64,000 nt of DNA, from assembly GCA_022041995.1 (NCBI GenBank), contig CP074390.1, forward strand, positions 248,001 to 312,000. Direction: 5' to 3'. Under the pieces are notes generated by a model. The model was not told the DNA's origin, did no database searches, and saw only the letters and a list, made by a program, of their open reading frames with translations. This stretch comes from Cupriavidus necator (GTDB lineage Bacteria; Pseudomonadota; Gammaproteobacteria; Burkholderiales; Burkholderiaceae). Positions 36,045-46,800 of the stretch are shown here, piece by piece. Position 1 is the first letter of the stretch. Every line of letters begins with the position of its first letter. Position numbers and translations under genes: made by a program.

Positions 36045-36346
36045 AGGTTCTCCCAGGGGGATGCGACGTGGCGCGCACTCGCCATCGCCTCAATCCTGAT
36101 GGCGGGGCATCGAATCCCGGCAGTGTAGAGAACTTGCTTTGATTGAAGAAGTCGATTCTGTGGATAGTAAAATCTGACGTCGCTGCAAGTACTTGTTATT
36201 TATATACTTTTCACTTTTCAACGTGCCTTATACCGTCAGCATTACCGTCACCAAAGGAAAGTACCCTGCACGCGGCTTCGCGGCACCATGGATTCTATCC
36301 CGAGGCACGCATTTACCGTCGCCCCAGTTGGGAATCTCGGGATACA
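36045..36346. other. intergenic region between catabolic operon and SOS cassette
   Basis: About 300 bases. It contains a more AT-rich block (near 36130-36250) than its surroundings and should hold the promoter of the dehydrogenase-BKACE operon. No LysR-type gene or other coding sequence is visible. Confidence 0.4.
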
Positions 36347-36362
36347 CTGTATGCATATACAG
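36347..36362. promoter_or_regulatory. LexA (SOS) box
   Basis: CTGTATGCATATACAG is a perfect palindrome of the CTGT-N8-ACAG type used by proteobacterial LexA, including the alternating AT core. It lies nine bases before the ATG of the 110-residue gene that precedes a DNA ligase, so DNA-damage control of both genes is inferred. Confidence 0.88.
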
Positions 36363-36371
36363 TTATGCCAC

Positions 36372-36704
36372 ATGCCAAAATTCCCAACCGGGCCCGACGG
36401 GCGATACCAATTCCCGCGGCTCCACTCTGCCCAGCTCCGCGCCATCTACGAGCGCAACCCGTGCGCGGAGGTGCGCGAGCTGCTGTGGGAAATCCACCGA
36501 CTCCATATCCTGCTGCGCCGCGCCAACCAGTTGCAGGAGGCCAGCGGCGCCGGCTGCCATACCTCGTACCTGCAGATCCTGGAAACCTTCCGCGCCGAGC
36601 TACGTGGCGAGCCCTGCATCGAGGAGCGCAAGGCCTGGGATGCGGAGTTCTTTGGGCCGCGGCGCGTGAGCGAATACACTCGACGGCAGAAGGAGAAGGA
36701 GTAG
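36372..36704 (+). CDS. hypothetical protein of an SOS-controlled DNA ligase cassette
   Basis: 110 residues, charged and mainly helical (RAIYERNPCAEVRELLWEIHRLHILLRRANQL). No family recognised. It directly follows a LexA box and ends five bases before the ligase start, with AAGGAGAAGGAG at its own 3' end serving as the ligase ribosome site. The start is uncertain: ATG 36372 has no good ribosome site, and an ATG at 36288 would place the LexA box inside the gene. A role in DNA repair with the ligase is inferred from the context. Confidence 0.65.
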   Translation: MPKFPTGPDGRYQFPRLHSAQLRAIYERNPCAEVRELLWEIHRLHILLRRANQLQEASGAGCHTSYLQILETFRAELRGEPCIEERKAWDAEFFGPRRVSEYTRRQKEKE

Positions 36705-36709
36705 CCAGC

Positions 36710-37357
36710 ATGCCGGCACCACCCCTCACCGCCCTGTCGCCCATGCTGCTGACGGAACGGAAAACGCTGCCGACCACCGGCGAATGGCTGTGGGAGGTCA
36801 AGTTCGATGGCTACCGGATCCTTGCCTCAACAGGTCAGCCGCGACTGAAGACCAAGAACGGCGCCGACGCGACAACCTGGTTCCCGGAGATCGCTTCCGC
36901 CTTGGCCGCCCTGCCCGGCGGAGCCATCCTCGACGGCGAGGTCTGCGTGCTGGATGACATCGGCCGCAGTGACTTCGAGCGCCTACATGAGCGAGCGAGG
37001 CGCCGCGGCTGGTATGCCGGCGCCGACCCGGTTGCCTACTGCGTGTTTGACCTGCTCGTCGCCGGCGGCCGGGATCTGCGCGGCCAACCAGTCGAGAAGC
37101 GCAAGGCGGCGCTCCGCAAGCTACTCGCCGATCCGCCACCCGGGTTGCTCTACGTCCAGGACGTTGACGACGCGGCATGGCTCTACGATGCTGCGCTCCA
37201 ACTAGGGCTGGAGGGAATTGTCGGCAAGCGGGCCGGCAGTCCGTATCGGGATGGCATCCGATCGCCAGACTGGATCAAGATCAAGCGCAAGGGCGCAATC
37301 CTGCCGGGCTTTCGCCGATCACAACAGATAGAAAAATTTTTGCGGGTCAGTCTGTGA
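36710..37357 (+). CDS. minimal ATP-dependent DNA ligase (adenylation domain only)
   Basis: 215 residues. Nucleotidyltransferase motifs are all visible: EVKFDGYR with adenylated K31, ILDGEV (E77), CVFDLLV, EGIVGKR (E168, K173), and WIKIK (188-192). There is no OB-fold domain and no LigD primase or nuclease part, so this is much shorter than typical LigB/LigD proteins. After KRKGA the last 20 residues diverge from what is expected for the family, so the 3' end might be altered by the adjoining phage junction. Good GGAGAAGGAG ribosome site. Expression is probably induced by DNA damage. Confidence 0.85.
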   Translation: MPAPPLTALSPMLLTERKTLPTTGEWLWEVKFDGYRILASTGQPRLKTKNGADATTWFPEIASALAALPGGAILDGEVCVLDDIGRSDFERLHERARRRGWYAGADPVAYCVFDLLVAGGRDLRGQPVEKRKAALRKLLADPPPGLLYVQDVDDAAWLYDAALQLGLEGIVGKRAGSPYRDGIRSPDWIKIKRKGAILPGFRRSQQIEKFLRVSL

Positions 37358-37824
37358 CGAATTGATTCCCTTGGAGCCCTTGAATCTGCTGGGCTCGTTG
37401 GGTACGCGGGGGAAAATCTTGCACTCACGCGTTAGAAAAAGCGCTTGTCAAGACTGGGCAAGCCGAGCCGTTTCAATACAATTAGGCGCAGGTTCCCAGC
37501 GGTCTGCCAAGCCTAGTGCAGGTATGAGCGGGGGATTGGGTTGGAGGTGGGGCGACGTGTCCGCGCCGCCCCTCTCCGTGATCCACTTTTACAACAAGGC
37601 TAAATGTCAGTAAAAGTGTTTGTACAAGCAGTTGAAGCAGTAGCGCATCTTCTCGATTCCGTTGCGCTACTTTGGGCCCTAATCGGGGGCTAATCCTCAA
37701 CCCGCCCGGCTCGCCGGGCGGTCTTGAAGACCTGCTGCGAATTTCGCAACGTGCTCATTTTTGAGGATCCAGACGCGAAAGTAAAGAGTTTCTGCCCATT
37801 GTGTAAAGTCCGTCACCCTTCGGG
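37358..37824. other. host/prophage junction region, no gene
   Basis: About 470 bases between the ligase and the 3' end of the phage giant gene. No coding sequence can be supported. One strong palindrome is listed separately. The attachment site of the prophage may be here or overlap the ligase 3' end, but its partner copy is outside the window and could not be compared. Confidence 0.5.
37702..37721. repeat. GC-rich inverted repeat downstream of the giant phage gene
   Basis: CCGCCCGGC-TC-GCCGGGCGG, a perfect 9-bp stem with a two-base loop, is located about 105 bases past the stop of the giant gene. T-runs on either side are weak, so it is only a possible terminator or a structural end element. 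Confidence 0.55.
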
Positions 37825-40800
37825 CTAATCCGCTAGCGCCACCTCCGCCTGCCGGCGCATCTCCTTCGGCACGCTCTTGATGAGCCGGTCCTCCGACGTG
37901 GACTGCATATCGCGCGCGCGGCGCTGGACCTGCGACAGCTTGATCTTGATGGGTGCCTCCGGGTTCTGGAGGTTCCACTCGACCAACGCCTGGCGAGCAT
38001 CGGCAATGGCGGCCGGATCCTTCTTCGCCACGCCCTTGGCCCACCGGCCAGCAATCTCCGACTCGACGGCGCGCGCCAGATTCGCCTTCTGGATGACCTC
38101 GCCACGCTGGCGGCCCGACTCGGCGATGTGCGCCGGCTGGAAGCCGATGGCCTTGAAGACGCCATCGAGGGCCGAGGCGTCCGCCACCTTGCGATCCTTG
38201 CTGTCGCTGTAGGTCTTGGTGCTGACCATGTCAATGCCCTTGGCCATGTCGCGGAAGGCCTTCGGGGACATGGCCAGCGCCGCGGCGCCGAGCTGCCCGT
38301 TCTGAGCCAGGCCGGCTGCCTGCGCGATTTGCTCGGCCAGACCACCGGCGGCGCCGAAGACTTCCGACACCTCCTTGCTCTTGTCGGTGGTCGACTTCTT
38401 GAAGATCGCGGTACCGGGGATCAGGTTGCCCACCGACATGCGGCCCGCAATGTCGATCGGCAGGCCGTAGGACACGCCGTACTGCACGAAGCCAGCAGCG
38501 TCCTTGCCGAACACGTTGGCCACCAGCTCACGCTTCCATTCCTTGGTGCCGGTCGAGTAGCCCAAGGACTGGGCGATGGTGTCGATCACGTCGTCCAGAT
38601 CGTCGGCCCCGGGCATACCCTGCATGCCAGCGAACAGCACCAGGATGCCGAGGGCGATCGCGCGCTCCTTGGCGGGCAGGCGCTTCAAGAATTCCAAGTA
38701 GGAGATGGAAAATTGCTTGAAGGTGAACAGGGTTGAGCCCACCGCGCCGCGCGCCCAGTTAGGTTTATTTGCAGGGCTGTAGACGCCTTGTGTTTCCTCT
38801 ACTGCCTTCTTGGCAAAGTCGTAGGCCGCATCCCCCTCCATCCCCTGCTTTTGCGCCACGCGGTACGCGGCGATGAAAGCCACGTCCCGGTTGTACAGCT
38901 CGGCCAGCGAGAAGAACGAGCCGAAGGCCTTCAGGAAGTTCCGCATGTAGCGGTTCCCCTGGATCATGCCCGTCCGGCTCGACTCCCCATAGAGCATGTG
39001 GATCTCGTGCGGGCTGGTCACACCCTCGTCCGTTGCGCGCTCGAGCGCCGCACGCAGGGCCGGGTCGGCGATTTCCGTGTCGCGGTTGCGCAGCCGGCGG
39101 CCCGCCAGGCGCATGGCCTCGCCCACCATGCCCGCCGTATTCCCGCCGAACTGGTGGAGGTACGGATAGGTCATGGTGACGGTCTGCGTCATGTTCACGA
39201 GCGCCGATGCGATCGAGCCGCCGATGTAGTTCACGAACAGCAGGCCGCGCAGCTTGCTCGCCTCCTCGCCCGGGTTCTGCAGGTAGCTCAGCAGGTTGAC
39301 CGCCTCGTCCTTGGCGTCGCCGCGGTCCTTCGGGATGGCGGCGGCAGCCTTGAGCATGTCGCCCATGTGGTCGTTGGCGGCGGCGGCGCGCGCGTTCGAC
39401 GTCAGGAAGGCGGCCAGCACGCGGGTCGGGTCTTCCGAATAGCCCTTGATCCCCTTCCGGGCGATCAGGCGCTTCATGGCTGAACGGTTGGACACTGCGG
39501 TCTTGAGGTAGCGCTGGAAGGCGTCGCTCTGCTCTGCACCCATCATTTGCGCCATCAGCTCGACGGTCTCCGGGGTCACGCCCTTGAACAGCGAATAGGC
39601 GTTCTGCGACAGCACGCCCTGCTTGACGGTGGCGTTCGGGTATTCCTCCTGCAGTGCGCGCGCGGCTTGGTTGGCCTCGGCCTGGGTCTCGAACATGCCG
39701 AAGAACGGGCGGATCTCCTCGCCGTCGGCGTCGCGCAGCGGCTTGCCGTCCTCGCCGGCCATGAATACGTCGACCGTGTATTGGCCGAAGCGGGTCAGCG
39801 GGGCATAGCCCTTGCGCTTCAGGTCTTCGATCTGCTCGGCCTTGCCTTCAAAGCCATGGCGCAGTTTCTGGAGTTCGGCGACGCGGGCCTGGAGCGGCGC
39901 GATTTCCGCCTCGTGGCGCTTGCGCATCTTCGCCACCTGGTCCGCATACTCGTTGCGATCGGCTTCCGTGTCGGCGCCGGCTTGGTCCAGCGCACGCACT
40001 TCCTGCGCCTGCGTCGCCTTCAGGTCAGCAAGCTCGCTCTCGGCTACGTCGATCTCGTCGGCGAACTGATCGAAGTAGAACTTCGCGGCCTGGCGCAGGT
40101 TCATGCCCTTCGGCGCGACTTGCAGCTTGGATGCCTTGGCGAGGCGGCCCATTTCCGAGATAGCTAGGTCGTCCAGCGACTTGTCGACCGCGGCGCGGAA
40201 CTCGCGGTAGAGGTCGATCTGCTCTTTGGTCAGGCCGAACTCGCGGCGCAGCGCATCATCGGAGTAGATCGTCTCGTTCAGGGTTCCGTCGAAGATCGGC
40301 TTGGCAATCGCCTTGGCGTCGGCGGCGTCGCGTCGCACGGTGAACAACCCCTTGAATGCCTCGCGGGCGGTTTCGAGCTTCGGTAGCAGGCCCTCGGCGC
40401 GGTCTGCTGCCTCGGAGGCATAGCGCGCCACGTCATCGATGTACTGCTGGGCGAGGTTGAAGACCTTGCCGAACCCTTCCGGGTCGACCTGGGCCTTGTG
40501 GTACTGGGTGCCCACCGTCTTGTGCCACCAGCGGTTGAAGGTGCGTTGGCTGGTGAAGGTGTCGGATACCTGCTGGCGCACGCGGTCGCGCAGGTTGGCC
40601 ATAGCGTCTTGGTCGCCGGTGGCGGCAGCGCGGAACAGGGTCGGCTCATCGCCCGCCGGCTCGGCGCGGAAGCGGATGTCCGGATTGGCGGGATCGAAGT
40701 TGCCATTGTTGCCGGTGGCGCTCTTGATCTGCTCGGGGCGGAAGGCAACCCATGCGTCCGCACCATACTCATCGCCGCCCATCTGCTCGCCGAGGCTTTC

Positions 40801-43800
40801 ATCGCCGCGGATCAAGATGCCATCGTGGCCGTCTTTGATGGCCCGGTCGCGGAAGGTGGCCGCCGACTCGTCACCGCGCACGAAGCGCGCCGCGAACTCG
40901 CGCGCGCCGATCTCGACCGGGTTGGCGATAGACGCATAGACCGGCATCACGTTGCCGCCGGGCTTGTAGCCCATGCGAACGGGCCAAGTGGTCTGGTCGG
41001 GCTCTTGGCCGGCGAACAGAGCGGCCACCTGCGGCGACTCCGTCATGAAGATGCCAAGATCCGACGAACGATGGCCGGAGCCCTCGCGCGCTCGCCCGGT
41101 ATCGAATTGCGAGAAATCGCGTTGGGTGCCGTGATACATCACCTTCGGCGAGCCGTCCGGATTTACCACCTTGCTATCGCCAAACCAGCGCCTGAAGGCC
41201 GCATCTTGCGTGGTGCCGCGGAATGCCGGGGCCGGCTGCCCACCGCGCGGGCTACCCTCCGGCCCACCGTTCTCCAGCCCCTTGCGGGCGGTGCGGATCA
41301 GGTGCGCCAGATCGGCGTCGTTGTACTCGGCCAGTTGGGTGAGCCCCAGCCGGCGCAGCGCGTCGCGGATCGCACCCACGAATTCCTTCCAGCGCTGGCG
41401 CAGCGTCGGCTTTTCCTGAGCGATATGGGCGATCAACTCCTCGGACAGCAGGGCCTTGATGACTTCGTCGCCGTAGCGCGCCGGGTCGGCCTTCTGCGCC
41501 CGCACCATGCCGTCGATATAGCCCTCGAAGGTGTCACCAAAGCCGTATTGCTCGGCGATCGCGCGCAGCCCCTTGATGCCGCCCAGTTGGGCGAACAGCT
41601 TGTTCATGCGCCGGCCGACCTCGGCGCCCAGCAGTTGGCGGATACCGAAGTGCCCGACGAGTTCATGCAGCGCCGTCGTTTCGAGGTCTTCGAGGGTAGA
41701 ATGGTTCGACAGGACTACATAGAGCTTGCCACCATGGAACGCGCCTTTCACGCCCTTCGGATTCAAGCCCGCCGCGCGCGCGTCGCGTTGCAGCGCATCG
41801 GGCAGATCTTCAAAAGACGCCGCGATCTCGACGCCGGGCATCTTGGCGAAGCCGGCGCGCAGGCGAGCAAACAGGTTGTCTGCGTCCGCACCGGAGACAC
41901 GCGGTTCATTGTTGACGCTGGCGCCGCCGGCCGCGTTGATCCCGCCGTCCTGCCCGACTTCCTCCGGCGTTGACCGGAACATGGCCACATTGCCGTCATC
42001 CGTCTCGCGCGTCTCGACCGTATCGAAGAAATGGTCGAAGCCCGCGCGGATCGCCGGGATTTCGCCGGCCGTTGGGTACGGATACGCACCCTCGCGCGCG
42101 AATGCGTCTTCGCTGACGATGTTGGCCAGATAGTCGTTCGCGGCGCCCTGGTCCGCCAGCTTGGCAATGACATAGCTCTCGAACGCTCGCGCGGACATTT
42201 CTTCCGGCGTGGTCCAGTAAGCCTTTGAGCGCAGCTTGTCGAGTTCGCGCGAGCGCTCCCGCAGGGCTGTGTCGCTGATGGCACGATTGACTCCGGCAAA
42301 GGCCGCGCGCATTTCCTCGCGCACACCCTCCCCGCCCTTCTGGTCGGCCGTCATCATGCCCAGGCGGTCGCCGCGCATACGGGAGAAGTAGCTGTCGAGC
42401 GAATGCCACCACTCATGCGCCAGCGAGCCGGCGCCGCTGCCCTTGGTCAGGTTGATGACCACGTTACCGCGCTCGTAGTGGGCGCTGCTCGGGTTCTTGC
42501 CACCGCTGCCACGTGCCCCGAAAGCGAGGCCAAGCTCGCCGTTCAGCGAGAGCGCGCGCGGCGGCACGTCCAGCACGCCGGCCAGGTCCATGAGCGCGTC
42601 ATAGGCGTTGTTCAGGTCTTGCTGGCGGCGGGCGCCTTCGACGTAGTTGCCGAACTGCACGCCACGGAAGCCAAAGGACTCCGCGAAGCGCTCGGGCGTC
42701 ACGTCGGCGCCGTCGCGGTGGTCGCCGCCGACGCGCGGGGCGTTCTCAGCGTTGCGCACGTCTGGCGTTTCCTTCAGCTTGGCCAGCCTTTCCTCAAGCT
42801 CAGCTTGGTGCTCGGCGAGGTATGCACGCGCCTCCTGGGCCGTGGACAGGCCGGTATGCAGGCGCACCACCTCCTTGCCGATCTTCTTGCCGATGAAGAA
42901 ACCTTTCTGGCCGCGGGTGGAGTAGATGGCGAAGCTGACCGCTCGCTTCTGCGGCTCCTCGTCCACCTTGGCCAGCGCCGCCTGCCTGAAGGCCTCGATT
43001 GCCTCTTCCTTGGTGTCACCCATGGCCAGCATGCGCGGCCAGTTGCCGAAGGCAGTAGCCTTGGCCTCTCGGTTGACACTCCAGATCGTCTTTGCCGGGT
43101 CGTAGTGCTTGCCCTCAAAGATGCTGTAATGGCCAGCGCTGAGGGTCAGGCCCTTGAGCGACTTGGCGTGGCCGACGGCCAGATACAGATCGATGTTGTT
43201 CAGGATGTCACCGAGCCCATTCTGGCGGCGCGAGCCTTCCATGAACTCGCGGACAGCCTCCGGCTTGACGGTACCGGCAAGCAAATCCTCGGCGAACGCG
43301 CGCAGCGTCTCGACCTTCGAGACCCAACCGGACAGCTTCCAGCCTTTCTGCGGCTTGGTCGGGATAGCATCACGCGCAGCCCGAGCGAACGCAACCGCCC
43401 ACGGATCGGCGCCGCCATCCAGCAGCTTGTTGTAGTCCGGATCGGGCCACGTCTTTGACAGCGGGTGCGCGGCGACATCAAGGCCGTGCGCTTCCTTCAT
43501 GGCGTCGGCGTAGGCTTGGGCGTAGTGCTTGCGGGCACCGGTCAGCACCTCGCCAAAGTCTTCGATCTTGCCTGGCTGGGGAGCGCGTGAGCCGTCGACA
43601 GCGGCGGGCTCAGGCTCCTCTTTGGCGGAAACCGGCTCCGGCTCGGTGGTAGCCGACGCGTCGGTGGATTGCGGTTCCGTGGACACACCCTCCGGCGCCG
43701 GCTCATCTCCCGCGGACTCTTGCGCGCGCCCGGCCTCCTTGGCCATCTGCTCGGCCCGGACCTCGGAATACGGGCGGTTGCCGTCCGGCTCGTGCTGGGC

Positions 43801-46800
43801 CAGATAGTCGCGCGCCGGCTGCAACTCGCCTTCGCCCAGCGCATCGAGCGCAGCTTGACCGGCATCGCGCGGCGCGCCAGCTTCGGCCAATCGCGTCACT
43901 TCCTTAGCCAAGAATGCGGCAGCCAGGCGCTGCGGCTCGCCGTCGACGTTGGAGCTTTGCAGCGGCTTGGGCTGGCGCAGCGGCTCGGCTGCGGTCTGCG
44001 CAGTGCCTGCCTCAGCCTTTGGCCTTACACTTTCCTCCGGCGTCGATTCCACTTGTTGCGGCGCGCCATCCTCGTCGATTTCCTTGTCTGGCGCGGCCCT
44101 CAGGGTAGGTGATTCAACTTCCTGCGAGACGTCGCTCGACTTATTCGACTTCTGACGGATCTCGAACCGCTTCGTCCCGGCCGGGTTCACCACCTCATGG
44201 GTGTCGCTCAGGCCGTTCTCGGTAATGTGGCGCTCGGCGCGTGCCTTGGTGCCGTACCACTTGAGCGGCTTTTCGCTCAGTGCCGGCTGACCGTCGGCGG
44301 CGTCGCCTGCAGCAGGTACGCCGCTATCACCAGGTCGTACAGCCTCTCCGGCGGCATCGTCTGCGTCAGCAGTGCCTTGCGCAGCGTCTTCATGCTCCGC
44401 ACCGGAATCTTCGTTACTCTCGACAGATGCTCCAGCGCCGCTATCGGTTCCACTTCCCACGCGAGATTCATTCGGTTGCTCCTGAATGCCGGTGACTTGC
44501 GGTGCCGGGGCAGCGCCGCTCTTGTCGCGCGAGGCGACGATGGCCTTGGCGATCTTCTCCGCACCACGCTTTTCGATCAGTTCGCGGGCAGCCTCGATGG
44601 TTGCCTCGGCCGTGGGCCCGTGCATCAGCGCCAAGCCGCTCGATACCTCGGAAAGCGTGTAGCGCGCTTCCGGGGCCGGGTTGTCCTTGAGCGACTCATG
44701 GACGATGAAATCGAAGTCCGGCAGCAGATCCTTGAGTTCAGTGACCGCGCGCGGGTGCTTGTCGGCAGGGATCGGCTGGAAGCCTTCCTCGGGGCCGCCG
44801 TAGAAGAAATACGTGGTCGCGGCCGGCGCCTCGGGCTCGTCCTGCGCCACCTCGGCCGGATTCACCGTCGCAGCACCCTCACCTGCGCGAATCGCCTTCG
44901 GGTCGATGGGCTGCTTGGTGTTGCCGTCCTTGAGCCAGGTCTTGAACTCGCCGATGGGCATTTCCGTGATGGCGCCCAAGCCCTGCCAGCCGTCCTCATA
45001 GCCGTCCAGATAGCCCTTGCGCGCGGCGGCCTCGGTGGTAAATCCGAGAAGGGCTTTATGCTCATCGAAGGCGCCGGTCTTCGGGTCGATCTGGTCGACT
45101 ACGTAGACCTTCTTGCTCGTGGCGTCCGGGCCGATGAAGACGTCTACCGGGTCTTTGTCCGCCCCGTCGGTGCCCTCCACATAGCCGTAGTGGTGCACCA
45201 TAGTCGATTCCCAGGCGTTGCCGTCCGGATCGACGCCGCTGCGCGTGGCGCCCTTGGGGTTCTCGATGGCGATCGGCAGGCCGTGGAACTTGATGCGGGC
45301 CTTCTTGTAGTTGCCGTTTTCCTTCTGCGCCTCGGTCGGCTCGGTGTTCGTCTCGGCGGCTGCCGTGCTGACCTTTTTGGCCAACTCGTTCCGCGCGATC
45401 TGCATCTCGGCGGGCGTCAGGCGGCGAGCCTCGCCGGTCTCGGGATTGACCAGGTACGTGCCGTCGGCGCGTTTCTCCACGGTCTGGCCGGCGGCGATCG
45501 CGGCGCGGATGGCCTCGCGGCGCTGGGCGAAGTCGCTCGGCTGTGCCGGTGCGGCCGGCGCGCGGGCGGGCGCGTAGGGGTCAAGCTCGTTCGGCGTGGA
45601 GGGGATAGCCTCGGGCGGAGCCATCAGGGCCTCGCGCAGGCCTTGGAAGCGGTCGATCTTGGCCAGTTCGTCCGCCGTCGGCGCGGTGTCACGGAATCCG
45701 GCGCGCGCCAGCTCGGCGGCGAAGCGCGGTTCGTGGTTCTCGACAGCCGGATCGGCCAGCACATCCGACAGGATGCGGGCGCGGTCCTGGCGCGAGCGCT
45801 CAGCGCGGTTGTGCTCGATGGCCTGCTGGATCTCGGCCAGACGTGCGGAGCCTTCGCGCTCGCGCATGGAGTCCTGGAACAGCGTGCGCGCCTGGCTCTC
45901 CAGTGCGGCGAGGCTCCGGTCAATCTGGTCCGTCTTCACCAGGTCGGAGAATTCCTGCTCATAGCGGGCACGCTCGGCCATGTCGGCGGGCGCGGGCAGG
46001 CGGGCAGCGGGACGGCCCGGCAGGCGCGGCGCGGGCGGCGGCACTTCGCGCACCTCGCCCTCGATGGTGTTCAGGTCTTCATTCGGCAGGCCGGGGCCGG
46101 CGGCGCGCTGCTTCGGTGCCCGGGTCGGAACGAGCGCCCCACCCCCGCCAGCATCATCGCCGCCGCCCGGCGGCATGGTGAAGTTGCCCGCGCCGGAGAA
46201 AATGGATTCAAGCTGCGTCAGCGCCTGCTCGCGCAGGTCCGCGCGCGCTTCCGGATTGGTGGCCACCGTCAGCGCATAGAGCGCCTCATCGCGCAGAGTC
46301 GGATCCTTGCCCTGCATGAAGGTCGGGAAAGCCTCGCGGATCTTGTCGATGCGCGCGGTGAACGGGTCGACTTCCTCGGCGGGCTGCGCCGCAGCGCCCG
46401 GCGGCACCACACCATCCGCCGGCGGCACTGCACCCGGAGCCTCTGCGCCGGGCGCCACGCCGGGGACTACCGTCGGCTGGGCCGGTGCATGGCCGGCCGC
46501 GCGCGACAAGACGCCGCCTGCACCACCCATCGGACCGCCCACCATGGCGCCGCCGGCGAAGTTGCCGAACGAGCCGCGCGTCACATCCTGACCCACCGGT
46601 CGGCCAAGGGCAAAGTTCTCGCCCATGGCCTGGCCCACGCCTTCAGAGACTTCCTGCCCGCCCTCACCCACCGCGCCAGCCGTCGCGCCGACCACGCCGC
46701 GCACGGTCGGGCGCTTGCTGATACTGCCCAGCACGGCAGACACGCCCTTGTGTGCGATCAGGTCTTCGATGATCTTGGCATTGAAGGCGCCACCGGCGGC

